Origin: Paraspadella gotoi
Lineage: Eukaryota > Chaetognatha
Reading direction: 5' to 3'
Assembly: GCA_051294375.1 (NCBI GenBank)
Contig: CM119267.1
Coordinates: 5,128,883 to 5,192,882 of the forward strand
Length of the DNA stretch: 64,000 nucleotides
The position numbers and the translations under genes were made by a program. Positions 26,151 through 38,276 of this stretch are shown one piece after another (position 1 is the stretch's first letter; the number at the start of each line of letters is the position of its first letter). A model generated the notes under the pieces. The model ran no database searches, had not been told where the DNA came from, and worked only from the letters and a program-made list of their open reading frames with translations.

Positions 26151-26298
26151 GACCGACTGGATATGGTTGCTAGGGCCAACATCGTCATTCGCTCCCTCCG
26201 ACCAGAAGATGGTGGCTTTTATCATTGTTTCGTCGAATTTCTCGATCGTTCTCCTTCGCCGAATCCCAATGGAACATGGATTAGACTCGACGTTCACG
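26151..26298 (+). CDS. Turtle/IGSF9-like protein, second half of the Ig V-type domain
   Basis: The exon starts after acceptor CGACGAACAG in phase 0, matching the phase of the preceding donor. It ends with CAC-G before donor GTAAGT in phase 1, so the domain is flanked by phase-1 introns, as is usual for Ig modules. It adds 49 residues. The second Ig cysteine is residue 90 within EDGGFYHC, a perfect DxGxYxC motif, 67 residues after the first. FVEFLDR followed by NGTWIRLDVH is characteristic of the Turtle family; NGT is a second possible glycosylation site. No downstream Ig or FN3 exons were recognised, so only one domain of a multi-domain receptor is visible. Confidence 0.87.
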
Positions 26299-26550
26299 GT
26301 AAGTACTTTTTTTTCCCGCCCCCTAGTGGTTGTTTTAATTATTGTTGTTGTTTGTGATCAGCCGAATCCTTTCATCGTTTCATACTGGAGTGTTTTGGGA
26401 TTTTTGTAATGTTGTGATGATTTTGTGAATTTTTTTTGGTTTTGTTTCTAGTTTTACGTGTTAAGTTTTTAGTTAACTCCTATATTAATTCGGTGAAGAT
26501 TGTATTTATCCAATAAAATACATATATCAAAATAGAAGTTTTTCTTGAGA

Positions 26551-26577
26551 ATCTCTGTCGAAAGTTTCGACAGAGAT
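26551..26577. repeat. 27-base perfect odd palindrome
   Basis: ATCTCTGTCGAAA and its exact reverse complement flank a single central G at 26564. As RNA it could not fold without opening the centre; as DNA it could be a symmetric protein site. Confidence 0.85.
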
Positions 26578-26747
26578 CGTTTACGTTTAGGTTAAATCGA
26601 ATGACAGCAATCGATTGGCGTTGATACTCCAGATGGCATTCTTACTTGCCTTAGGACTAACTCGCTCTCGTCTTTCTGTTCTTTTTAATATTCTCTTGGT
26701 AGAAATAAGTTTGAGCTATGCCTAATATTCTCTTGATAATTTCGTCT

Positions 26748-26918
26748 CCTTTTCCTTTCCCTTTCTTTTCCTTTTTCTTTTCCTTTCTTTTCCCTTTTCT
26801 TTTCTTTTCTTTTCCCCTTTTCTTTTCTTTTCTTTTCTTTTCTTTTCTTTTCTTTTCTTTTCTTTTCTTTTCTTTTCTTTTCTTTTCTTTTCTTTTCTTT
26901 TCTTTTATTTTCTTTTCA
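26748..26918 (+). repeat. (TTTTC)n pentanucleotide repeat
   Basis: Regular TTTTC units through the second half, more degenerate TTTCC forms at the left end. Confidence 0.95.
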
Positions 26919-28749
26919 AGGCAATTTTGATTTTTTTTTTTTGGTACGCCCAATTCTTACTTGAGTTAATTGTATTTGTACAATGTATTTTTTTTCTATT
27001 TGACTTCTCTTCTTTCTCTCTCTTTCTTTCACTTTCTCCCTTCCTCCGTCTCTCTCTCTCTCTCTCTCTTTCTCTTTCTCTCTAAATGTTTATATTGCGA
27101 ATTTGAAAGAGTGCACACAATCTGTAAACTAGAAGAATAGTCGCTTTTAAAGGCAAATTTAAACACTGGCCGAAAACCTAAAGCCTCACTTTTGCTTTCA
27201 ATATTTCAATATTTCTCNNNNNNNNNNNNNNNNNNNNNNNNNNNNNNNNNNNNNNNNNNNNNNNNNNNNNNNNNNNNNNNNNNNNNNNNNNNNNNNNNNN
27301 NNNNNNNNNNNNNNNNNNNNNNNNNNNNNNNNNNNNNNNNNNNNNNNNNNNNNNNNNNNNNNNNNNNNNNNNNNNNNNNNNNNNNNNNNNNNNNNNNNNN
27401 NNNNNNNNNNNNNNNNNNNNNNNNNNNNNNNNNNNNNNNNNNNNNNNNNNNNNNNNNNNNNNNNNNNNNNNNNNNNNNNNNNNNNNNNNNNNNNNNNNNN
27501 NNNNNNNNNNNNNNNNNNNNNNNNNNNNNNNNNNNNNNNNNNNNNNNNNNNNNNNNNNNNNNNNNNNNNNNNNNNNNNNNNNNNNNNNNNNNNNNNNNNN
27601 NNNNNNNNNNNNNNNNNNNNNNNNNNNNNNNNNNNNNNNNNNNNNNNNNNNNNNNNNNNNNNNNNNNNNNNNNNNNNNNNNNNNNNNNNNNNNNNNNNNN
27701 NNNNNCTTTGGTTTCCATGGTGATGCATTTCCTGGATCTGCTTGATCTTCCGAGATTTTGCCCACGGCTAGATTTTCGAAAACAACCAACCCCCCCGTCA
27801 ACACCCCTCTTCCGAAGCCCCATACCTTCCATAATTCGTTTTTATTTCTGACGAATGGTAACCAAAATATACGTAAATATAAAACATTATACTGTCAAAC
27901 AAAAATCTTATATTAAATAACATTATTTAGTAATTTTTCATCGTTGAAATTTAATATGTACTCGAAACAGTTTTTTGTTTGGACCACTAGAATTAGTCAT
28001 GCACCGCCTTCGCTCGGTAGCGTAATTAAAAACGGATGGTAGTTAATAAAACTAATTTGATATCGAAAATAAATTTAAGCCTAACAAAAACATTAAAAAG
28101 ATTAATTTAGAGCATATAATTATATATTGATTCGAATCCGCCTACGATCAACGATCAACGCCCACGGAGAGCGAGATAGCGAGAGAGCGAGAGAGCGAGA
28201 GAGAGAAAGAGAAAGAGAAAGAGAGGGAGGTTGATATTGATTGAAGAGGTAAAAAGCTTTGGGGGTCGAATCGCAGTTTTAATATTTTTCCAATATCAGC
28301 AACATTGTTTCTTTCAGTTGTCTTCTTTTTTTTATGCTTTTCTTTTCTTTTCTTTTCTTCTTTTCCTTTATTTTTGTCTTACTTTCCTTTTCCTTTCTTT
28401 TTGGTTTCTTTCATTTTCTTTTCTAAATTCTATTCTTTTCTTATACTTTCTATCCTTTATTTTTCTTTTTTCTTCTTTCTTTTTTTTCAAATTCCATTTT
28501 TCTTTTCTTTTTCCTTTATTTCCCTCTTCCTCCATTTTTTAAAAATAAAAACCGCCTCCTTTTTTTTGCTTCCATTTCCTTCGTTATTTACTTTATAATT
28601 TGTTTCAAAACGCCGGCGCGTTTGTTATCAGCGTCACCAGGGAGACGTATTCCGACGTCAGGTTGAAATTAAAAAGGGGAGGAAGAGGAGGGGGAAAAAG
28701 AAAAGAGGAGGAAAGGAGGAAGAAAAACAAGAACTGTAATTCCAATTGT

Positions 28750-29122
28750 GTTGCGCCGCAGTGACCGCCTTATCACGTGTATTTCTCGTGACATGACACG
28801 ACGTGACATGACTATATGATTACAGTTACTTTCTAAGCCCGTGTATTTCTGACACGCACTTCATCGGAATTTTGTCTTTTATTCTTTATAGTTTTAGGAT
28901 TTCCTGAAGGCGGCGCTAGCAGTCCCTTAGAATTTAGGTTTTTTCCTTTTTTAATAAACGAGCAACCAACTATATGCATTATGCAAGTAATGAGCATTTT
29001 TAACGTAAGTGGGATAGATTGACGGACAAACCGACCGACCGACAGACCGACCGACAGACAGACCGACCGACAGACCGACCGACAGACCGACCGACAGACC
29101 GACCGAGTACTCGCGGCGCAAC
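28750..29122 (+). mobile_element. Dispersed element with inverted ends, most complete copy
   Basis: The 373-bp stretch begins GTTGCGCCGC and ends with its exact complement GCGGCGCAAC. Inside, in order, are TTATCACGTG, an (ATGAC)-type pentamer array (about 28789-28812), a middle part with CTGAAGGCGGCGCTAGCAG, ACGTAAGTG, and an expanded CCGACCGACAGA array (29024-29106). Other copies lie at 38491, 43459, 51824 and (inverted) 54263. No open frame of note exists, so it looks like a non-autonomous DNA element or foldback repeat. Similarity between copies reaches about 15 bases left of the inverted end, so the exact boundary and target duplication are unsettled. Confidence 0.65.
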
Positions 29123-30000
29123 TAAAAATTATAAGTGGGAGGAAGAGAAGAAAAAGAGAAGAAAAGAAAAAGGAGAGAAACGTGAAAAGAAAGGTGAGCC
29201 GAGTTTTTGTGACTGTGAATGTGTGACATTGAAAAGGTTGGAGGTGAAATTATGAATTTAAGACAAGGTCGAATTCGGGAACTCTAGTTTTTAAAGGACA
29301 ATGCCCCTTTGAGGAAAAATTACCGCGGCCTTTATGTCAGTGAGATTTTGCGTTATATACGTGTCGGGTTTTGTGGGAATAAAGGGGATAACAACCATAG
29401 AATTAGCAACAGATGAAATTCATTGTTCACAAATGAGGATAGAGTAACAAAGGTGGGGAAAGTTAAAATTTAACCCAACAAAATTTTATGATAATGTGAA
29501 ATGTGAGAAAAAGAGAAAAGAAAAATGTGGAGATTTAAAATTTGTTTTCAAAAAATTGTGAAGGTAGGAAGAAAAAACCATTGCAAAGGGAAAGAATGAA
29601 TGAAGAGCCGCGGAATCTACTAAAGCTTATGGAGAAGATAAATTAATTAGGCGAAAGTGGGAAACATTAATTTTCTAATAAAAAAAATGGAAAAAGAGCG
29701 AAAGAAGAGAGAAGAGATCGGAAGAGAGAGAGAGAGAGAAGAGAGAGAGAAGAGATAGGAGAGAGAGAGAAGAGAGAGAGAGGGAGAGAGAGAGAGAGAG
29801 AGAGGGAGACGGTGAAGGAAGAGGAGAGAGAGAGAGAGAGATGGTCTTTTTTTTTTCCAACGCCTAATTGGAATCCATTTCGCGGCGCGCGGTCCCGTCG
29901 CAAAGGAGAAAAGAAAAAAAAGGCTAAATAAAAAGAAGAAGGACGAGGGGGGGGGCAGGGGGGCGGAAGATTTCAACGCTTATGACACAATGAAAATAAC
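29123..30000. other. Intergenic with GA-rich tract
   Basis: Purine-rich DNA follows the element, then plain AT-rich sequence, then imperfect (GA)n at about 29718-29850. G homopolymer runs lie at 29948-29960. No gene is supported. Confidence 0.6.
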
Positions 30001-32260
30001 GTGGCGTTACTGTCTCGTGCTGATTTTGTCCCTTTAAAATTATTTCTGAGCCAAATTAATTGTTATACTTTGGTAATATGTGCGATATACACTACTGGAC
30101 ATTACTGTGTTGACCTTAACCCTTGACCATCACAAAAAAGCTAACTAGATCAAAATTAGTAAAAAAGATGAAGCAATATAGCTCAAACGTTAACAAAATT
30201 TTAGACCATGCTTTTATAATGCAAAAAAAAAAATTAATATTATTAAAACAAAAATTTTAACGATAACTTAATAGTTTAACCGAAACCCAAGATGAATATT
30301 TTTTACCCATCATTTCCTCAATTTATATGAATCATATGTTTGTAATTAGTCAATTAACTAAATAACATATGACAAATCATTTTCAATTTTTTTTATGAAT
30401 GGGAAGTTTTTACTGCTTACTCCCCTTGTGTTTAATTATCTAATATTTTAAGGTATTTCCAAAAACCTTATATAATTACTATATTTTTCACTTTTTTTCA
30501 ATCTTTCAAACAAAACAACATCATAAAAACATTTTAAATTAATAAAAAAAAAATTGATTGAATGATTTGGAAAAAAATATTTTGAAACTGAGAATAATGG
30601 ATTTCGAGTTAGGAAAAAAATTTTGCAATCTAAAAAAATCAGCCTCTAGCCTTTCGATTTTTCTAGAGGCTGATTTTTTATTTTTTTGATATTTGATTTC
30701 TATGCAAACATTATTCTCATGAGTATAGGGGTGGCGGAAATTCTTTTTCCAACAATTTGAAAAATTTCAGCTTTTTTATTAGGCTTTTTTTGGGAAATAA
30801 ATAAATCAATTATTATACAATGGGTACATCTGAAAGTGATATGTCTCTAAATGACAAAAAAATTTTTCTTCAAGTTTTATTTTAAAATTTAAGTATTGTA
30901 TCAATAGAAATAAGTAAGATACTCCGCTTTGTCCAAAATTTTTATTTAACAAATATTTGTACTGCGTAGTTTAAAAAAAGTTATTTATTAAATAACTTTT
31001 GAAAGAAAAGAGCTAGCAAGATGGGTGTGGTATCAAATTAAAGCCCTAATCATGGGACACTTTCTAAAAAGTTTTATTAAATAAATCCATAACATCTTTA
31101 CACAGCTTTTGTTTAAATCAGAGTTAAATTATAACAGTTTTTTTGCTTTAAAATTTTAATGAAGGCATATGAAAATTTTTATTTTTCTTTGTAATTTAAA
31201 AAAGGAAAGACTGAATTACATTTTATTATTATTAAATTTTCTTTTATTCCATAAAACTGCTTATATTTTTAAGGTAACAGTAAAATACACATTATATTTT
31301 AGTTTGATAAAATGTCTTTTTAAATATCAAAATAGATAAATACAAAAAATGTTTTCAGCTTGATATAAACAGTCTGGACATCTACCTTCTTGTCATGTGA
31401 AAAAAAAATCGGCATTTTTTATTTCTTTACTGCAAACTAAAAGCTTATAATGCTTCTTTCTCAATAATAAAGATTTTTAAAAATTTATATAGCTGGCAAT
31501 ATATTTGACAAAGCAAGACATCATTGTGGTTAAATTGTATTGATAATTTTCTTTTAAATATAGCAAGGAATTTAATTTTATTATTTATCATTCCATTTTA
31601 ATAAGAAAAAATATTTCTCGGTAATAGCCATTAGAAAGGGTTCATGACTGACTTAATGATCGAATTTTTTAGATATCTTTACTGCCCCCATTTCACAAGA
31701 TATAAAAGGTCATGGTTATCATGTCAGTAGTCCAGATTATCTGTACCCTTCTATACAACTGCATTCTGAACTTTTTTTTTTTCCTTTCAAATGTATTAAA
31801 TAAAAAACAATTATGAGAGAACAATCGGCGTGGAGATGCAATTGGTAACTTAGTTACCCCACTTCCGATCGAATTTTTAAATGAGTTTTTCTTTCCATTC
31901 TATTTGGAGACATAACACTAACTATTGGTACTATTATTTTTTTAATTTTTTTTATTACAATTCTAGAGATAAATATGAATAAGTAACTTTTAAAAATTTA
32001 TCATCTTCACCCTATGTTCAGTCATATCTAAAAAAAAAAAAAAGAATTTTGCATTGATATTTTGGATATGCGACATATGAAACTATAACGTATCAAAAAT
32101 AAAAGAAATAAATAATATTGAACATGTAATATTTTTTTTATGCACGGTAAACAGTAACGGTTACGGCCATTTTTCATTGTGTTCCTTATTTTATTTACAA
32201 ATAATTTGAGACGGTATTAAATGCTGTCGCATAAAAATTTTCTTAAAATGCTCTCCATCC
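30001..32260. other. AT-rich island free of microsatellites
   Basis: More than 2 kb of strongly AT-rich DNA with short A and T runs, without the GA/CT tracts that mark nearly all the rest of the window and with very few CpG. Stops are dense in all frames, so no gene is present. It contains a 17-bp perfect hairpin at 30633-30679. It may be an old decayed insertion; no ends could be identified. Confidence 0.55.
30633..30679. repeat. 17-bp perfect hairpin, 13-base loop
   Basis: AAAAAATCAGCCTCTAG at 30633-30649 pairs exactly with 30663-30679. The right side runs into T-rich sequence. It could be a small foldback element or a transcribed hairpin; nothing around it indicates a transcript. Confidence 0.8.
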
Positions 32261-33135
32261 TGTCTTACAATTTTTTTTTGACATTGTTGAAATCTTTACT
32301 GGTGAAGAAGTGAAGGAGGAGGAGGAGGAGGAGGAGGAGAAGGAGGAGATAGAAGGATGAGGATTATAACTAAGTAAGTTGATTAAATTAAATAACCCTG
32401 TAGAGACAGGGTCGACTAGAGATAGGAACGCCCTGTCTTTCTCTTTCTCAGATTTCTATCTCAAACCGGGAATTTTCAAGTGCATTACGTATGCGTTGCG
32501 GAGATGGCGCTCCTGACATCTCAGATACATATCGCGCATGTCATTTAAACGCGCGCGGAAGTGTGCGGACGTGTGCGGAAGTGTGCGAGTTTCCCTGGAA
32601 GAAAATTGTGTCGAGTCTGCGAATTGAGGAAGCGGAAATTTCTCGGTCGAGAAATGACTCTATCTCATCTCGGCTTTATCGTCGTGATCGTCGTCGTTGT
32701 CGTCGTCGTCGTCGTCGTCCTCTATTTTATCTTCGTCTTCATCGTTGTTACTATAATCGTTGTTGTCATCTTCGTTTTTGTCATTATCAACTCAACGTCG
32801 TCGTTGTCATTAATGTTTTGGAAGCTCGGCATTAGGACAACGACAAAAATATAAAAACAAATTTTTCAATTAGACTAATTATTAATTAGTTATATTTTTT
32901 TGCTTTTTTTCTCCACGTCGTCGATATAATATTAACTTAATAACTTAATAATTAAGTTATCGTTGTCGTCGTCGTTGTTGTCACCTTCTTTTTTTCTTGT
33001 GTAATTATCGCCGTCGTCGTCTTCATTATCGTCGTCGTCGGCGACGAGGACCATCGTCCAGTTTTAGTTCCGTCATTATGTAAATGTTACAACTGAGACA
33101 AAGGGGAAATCGGTATGTCTAAAACTGGAACTGTG

Positions 33136-33176
<41 letters not shown>

Positions 33177-34284
33177 TAGAGAAAATTCTTCGTCACTTCC
33201 ATTACTCTTTTCTGCTTTTCTCTCTCTCTCTCTGGTAATTAACTCTGAGCGATAAAAAAAAACTTGGGTGATCATTCCTCACTTCCTCTCATTCTTTTTC
33301 TTGGCTCGGAAGGCGAACTTAGATTTAAGCGTCTACTTCATACTAGTATTAAATTGGTACTATCGATATAATGATTATCCAATAATCATGTATTCAGTAC
33401 ACAAACTATCTTGCCCTGACTTTTGACAATGGACACTTGGACAATTGGACTGGCGATGGACAGGCGATGGACAGGCGATGGACAGGCGATGGACAGGCGA
33501 TGGACAGGCGATGGATAGGCGATAGACAGGCGATGGACAGGCGATCGTGGGTTCCGTCCTCCATCCCTTTTACATCCTTACAGTTTATTTCTCAAAGTCT
33601 TCTTATTTAAGATAAACTTAATTTTATTTTATTTGTTTAATGTGATCTGTTTTATGTGATCTAGTTCCCTCTCTCGTTTCTCTGCCGTCGGTTTCCTGAG
33701 GGAAGCCTGCTCTCTGATTGGTCAATGGTCAATCAGAAGAAAAGACGGAGAAGCCAAGAGAGACAAGCCACTTGATAATCCATTCTCTGCGTTACAACAC
33801 TGGTCTCAGTTATTTATTGTATAATTGGGAAGTCATTAATTTTTTTTATAATTCTAAAGATCTTAACCCACAAAAGACTGTCCAAAGTCAGGAGGCAAGA
33901 TAAGTTGTTTATTGAATGAATAAATTTTTTTTTTTAAATTTGATGAAGACTCTGATTGTATTCACTCATTGATTTTTACTCGAAACTATCTTTAACAATC
34001 GTCTACTATAAGAGGTTGTAAAAGTCTTTTTAGATTTGAAAATAATAGTAGTAGTCCACTTTTCCATATTCCCTTTTTTCTATGAAGAAAAGTGGAAAAG
34101 AAAAAAATTTATTATTCATGAGTTACGTCGAGAAAGAAAGATGGCGAAGGGGAAAAAAAGAAGTTTCGCCTGGCGGAGGAAAATTTTGTGTCTTTTGTCT
34201 TCTTTTTGACAGAAAAGAGGTGGGGAGAGTGAGAGAGAGATGAAGAGAGAGAGACGAGAAAGAGAGAGCGAGAGAGAGAAGAGG
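32261..34284. other. Intergenic: triplet and minisatellite repeats
   Basis: Contains a (GGA)n tract at 32312-32350, a (GTC)n tract at about 32686-32719 with further GTC/GTT clusters to 33050, a GA tract near 33135-33180 and an 11-bp minisatellite at 33451-33545. Arg/Val-rich open frames at 32491-32850 are the translated GTC tract. No gene is supported. Confidence 0.6.
33451..33545 (+). repeat. 11-bp minisatellite, about 8.6 copies
   Basis: Head-to-tail GGCGATGGACA units with only a few substitutions (ATAGGC, GATAGA). Confidence 0.93.
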
Positions 34285-34650
34285 AGAGAGAGAGAGAGAG
34301 AGAAGAGGAGTAGAATGATATCGACGACATTTCCGAGGTTTGGAACACGCCACTAGCACGTTGCAGTTATCGAGACAATCCTGAGAGGTCGTTTAACGTT
34401 TGTGTCTGACGCTCGACAAAAAAGAGCAACGCCCTTAGTGGACAAGAGGCAACGTCCGGCGTAAGGTAAACACTCGATAATCGCGAAGGGTTGGAACATT
34501 CTAGAAATATTCTAGAAACATTCATTTAATGATTTAACCAAGTCAAGAAGGGAAACTGATGTTTCTTTAAAATTTTTTAAACTAAAAATTTATTTTCTTT
34601 TGAGGATTTTTTATATCTCGTTTCACCGGCTCTCTCTTCTCTCTCTCTCT

Positions 34651-34687
<37 letters not shown>

Positions 34688-35095
34688 CCTCTCTCTCTTC
34701 CTCTCTCTCTCTCTCTCTTTCTCCCACTCTCGTGTCGAAGCGGAAAAGCGCCGCTTTTCATTAACTCGACAACGACGCCGGAAAATTTTAAATGACGCCG
34801 CGAGAAAATTTCAGGCGATAAGACCCAGAGATGGTAAGGGAGTTAAAGTGGAAGCGGCGACGGTGACGTCACTGTTGCGACGGGTGACGCGGACTGTGGA
34901 GATGATGGTGACGGGGAAGTTAAAGCCGAGCGCCATCTACCTTTCGCATTCGAAGCGAGATCTCGCGAAGTGATGGAAACGATCTCGCGTTTAAGTCCTC
35001 TCTCTCTTCTGTCTCTCTCTCTGTCTCTCTCTCTTGTCTCTCTCTCTGTTTCCTGTCTCTCTCTTCTCTGTCCTCTCTCTGTCCTCTTCTCATCT

Positions 35096-35131
<36 letters not shown>

Positions 35132-35214
35132 TCTTTCACTCTCATTCTACCTAGTCAAGGCGTCTATACCTGATAGATTAATAGGTCGGAGTTCGTGTGG
35201 ATCGAGTTAGCTCA

Positions 35215-35375
35215 ATGAATGAAAAAAATGAGAATGAATGAATGAATGAATGAAGTATGAATGTATAATGTATATGAAATGAATGAATGTAATGCGTTAA
35301 TAAACGAACAATAAATGAACTGATGAAACGAGGATGAATGAATGAATGAATGAATGAATGAATGAATGAATGAAT
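35215..35375 (+). repeat. (GAAT)n tetranucleotide repeat
   Basis: GAATGAAT units with inserted GTAT and AACGA variants; the matching tract at 40234-40392 runs into an N gap. Confidence 0.9.
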
Positions 35376-36852
35376 CTTAATGATTAAGAAGAATGCAGAA
35401 TATAAATGAAACTTCGTCTATTGGTTCCAAATTTCCTCTCGTTGCGGCTTGCCGCGCCTCTCCTCTCCTCTGGACACGGAATGTAAGTGGGAAGTAATTA
35501 AAAGCCTCCTCTCTCTTGCTCTCTCTCGCCTCCTCTCTCCTCCTCTCTCTCTGCTTCTCCTCTCTCTCTCTCTCGTCTCTCTCTTCTCTCTCTCTCTCTT
35601 CTCTGCCCTCACACTCTAACTCGCCTCCAGGTTCAACGAGGAAAAAAATTATTTTCACGTTTATACATTTTGATGATGAAATGAAAGGCGTGAATGTGAA
35701 TCGCAGGTGGCATCGTGTGATCGCGTGAAAGAGGATTCGGTGATCCTGTGATTCGCGTGAGAGGCCGATCACTGATGCCTCTTCGTTCCTTCAATTCGCC
35801 GAGATGTTTCTCTTCTCTCTCTCTCGCTTTCTTCTTTTTTTTTTATTTTTTTGTGGATTACATATATAAGCGATTTTATTCGAATACACAAGTTGGATTC
35901 AGTAAATCATCATCAACAAACAAACATAGACTAAGTCTGAGCAACGGAAACGTAGCGTAACCATGACAGATATTTTTTTTAATTGTCTATTGGGTCTTTA
36001 GTTTTATCTAAGACTAATATTCAACATATGAATAATTTTATTGACAAACGCGAATGTTTTACGTTAGTATCGTGCCGCTCCCCCATTTTCATGCGGAGCT
36101 TCTCGCGTTCTTTGGCCATAAAAGTATTTTTGTTATCGACAGAAAGTGAACTCGATTTCCGAAGGAAATAAATTTTTTTTAAACTTTTAAAATCGATTAT
36201 TTACTCTAAAGAAAGAAAAAAGAAAAAAAAGCAAAAAAGAACTCTCGCTGAGAAGAAGCAATTGTCTCTTTTAATGAGAAAAAAAAATTGAGTTGAAAAT
36301 TCCATTTATTTTCCGATTGGATTAAACTAAAAAGATCGAGTCTCATTTCTTTCTCTCTTCCTCTTTTCTTATCATTCGTCCTTCCTCTCTCTCTCTTTCT
36401 CACTACTCTCTCTCTCACTCTCTCTCTCTCTCTCTCACTCTCTAACTTCTCTCTATATATCTCTCTCTCTCCAAAAGCAGATGCTGTCAGCCCAGGTGAG
36501 AATCACAAGTGATTCAACGTTGCCAACTTATATAAATCAGTAAAAAATGAATTTTTTTTCTCCAACTATCCTAATTAAGACAAGAAAATTATCAACATTA
36601 AATATAATTTTAATACAATAAAATACAAAATTAAATTACGACATGAACACAACTATGAACCAGTTCATAAGATCTTGTATGAAATAATCTTCAGACAGTA
36701 AAACGTGTACAATTTACATAGTAGCAACTAATTTCTCACTAAATCTACTAAACTTTACATACAATATTGTGATCGGCAATGAAGACCCCTGCGATTTCCA
36801 AACGGCTTAGACCAATCCCGATGTTAATTAAATAAGGTAGATAGAAATCACG

Positions 36853-37090
36853 TCAAATTAAAACGCTACATTTACCTAGTTTAGTAGATTTTCCATACAT
36901 TGTCAAAAAACGTAAATGTTTACAATTGATTTCCATCGCACAACGCTTAACACGGATAGACGGAGTCCGCACCGCGGCGGCGCCAATGAATCTTTTAACG
37001 GTGCCAGCGGACGGCGCCAACGGATCAAACGCCGACAGGACCAGACCCAATTTCCACAGGCGATTACTCAGAAAAAAGGCCATTAGCGAT
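36853..37090. other. CpG-rich block 3' of the GLTP gene copy
   Basis: A GC-rich segment with GGCGGCGCCAATG and GGACGGCGCCAACGG. Both strands are open in this copy, but the second copy (about 41890-42100) has indels that change the frames on both strands, so a coding role is not supported. Confidence 0.4.
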
Positions 37091-37308
37091 GGTGAGAGCG
37101 GATTGAAAACTACTCGCGTGGGTCATCATCGCGGTTTTGAGTGATAAGAATTAGGAAGCGAGTCCGTGACCTGGACGGTGGGGAGGGGTTGATTTAAAGA
37201 ACGTAAATCGCGACTTTTAAGTAATTAACGAGGGTCATTGAAAACTAAACAGCGCGCTCGAGACGGGCGGAAGAAGAGAGATTGAACGAGAGAGAGTCTA
37301 GAGAGAGA

Positions 37309-37342
<34 letters not shown>

Positions 37343-38276
37343 AATAATGCCGCAGGAACTCTCTTCGATCTTCCAAGGCTGTTCGGAGTAGGCTTTTCCT
37401 CATCCTCTAAATCCAGTTAATAATTGGCGCATCTCCCGCAGACATCTCCTCTCCGGTAGCGAGCCTCTCACGGCCTCGTTGACCTCCTGCTCCGACATCC
37501 CGCCACCCCCTTTGGGCCTCCTCCAGCGTCCGTCGGTTGTCAGCCATCGCCGACGAAGACCTCTCGCGAGGGCATCAGCGTCGAGAGTCCCAGTTCTCTG
37601 ATCACTTTAGGGAACGAAAACCAATTGGATGGAGCCGCGAGGGTGACGTCGTAGGCGGCGACGCCGAGGCGGAAAACGGATGGTCGCGGCGCGGCGGGCG
37701 GCGGCGTCCAGAAGCATCGTCGCCGCGGGCCCGCTGTCCTCGAAGGACTGCTGTAGACGACCAAAGTATTGGAGTAGAAACTCGGGCGAATCGATGGATG
37801 TAGAGAAGCGCGAGGCGCCTTTACGAATTTTCTCGTCGTCCTGGACGGGGGCGGTCCCCGTAATCGCCGTCCGGTAGAGGTCGTTCGTGATCCAGCATCT
37901 CTTCGACGGAGTCGTAGAAACGGGATTTGGAGGAGTTTCTGAAGGGACGGGTCAGAGGAGTTAAGGGGAGTGGGTGGAGCAGAGGCGACTTTTATTCACT
38001 GTGTTTTATTTTGGGTACGAGGATAAACATACGTATATAATCCTTGTTTAATTCGAAGTTCTTGAACGTTGGTTGTATCGTAAAAGGGCTGGTTAACAAA
38101 CACACACAGTAAACAGTAAGCAACAGTAAAAAAATTAGTAAAAAAGCAAAAACCAAACAAAATTTTAAATAAAAAAGACGCTAGACAAACAAAATGGGGC
38201 ACCTTTTCCGAGACGTACCCTCTTTTTCTGTTCCGTTTTTTCCAGAGATTAAAAATATATCTTAAACTTAAACTAG

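Larger units (their letters stand above)
26299..28749. other. Non-coding: palindrome, TTTTC repeat, gap
   Basis: This begins as the next intron of the Ig gene. It contains a 27-base odd palindrome at 26551-26577, a (TTTTC)n tract at 26748-26918, a CT tract near 27050-27083, the N run 27218-27705, a GAGAGC-type repeat near 28160-28230 and a T-rich tract at 28300-28540. No exon is supported. Open frames beside the large gap are short and unconvincing. Confidence 0.55.

Noticed and set aside
27706-27851. Minus-strand frame (LAVGKISEDQADPGN) beside the 488-N gap
   Set aside because: Protein-like but only about 40 residues, runs into the gap, and has no homology I can recognise.
29024-29106. Regular CCGACCGACAGA array considered as CRISPR
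   Set aside because: Head-to-tail repeat with no spacers, inside a dispersed element of an animal genome.
32491-32854. Arg- and Val-rich open frames
   Set aside because: They arise from the (GTC)n tract; the frame is open on several phases for compositional reasons.
36853-37144. Open frames in a CpG-rich block
   Set aside because: Indels between the two copies of the 5 kb unit change the frames, so neither is conserved.
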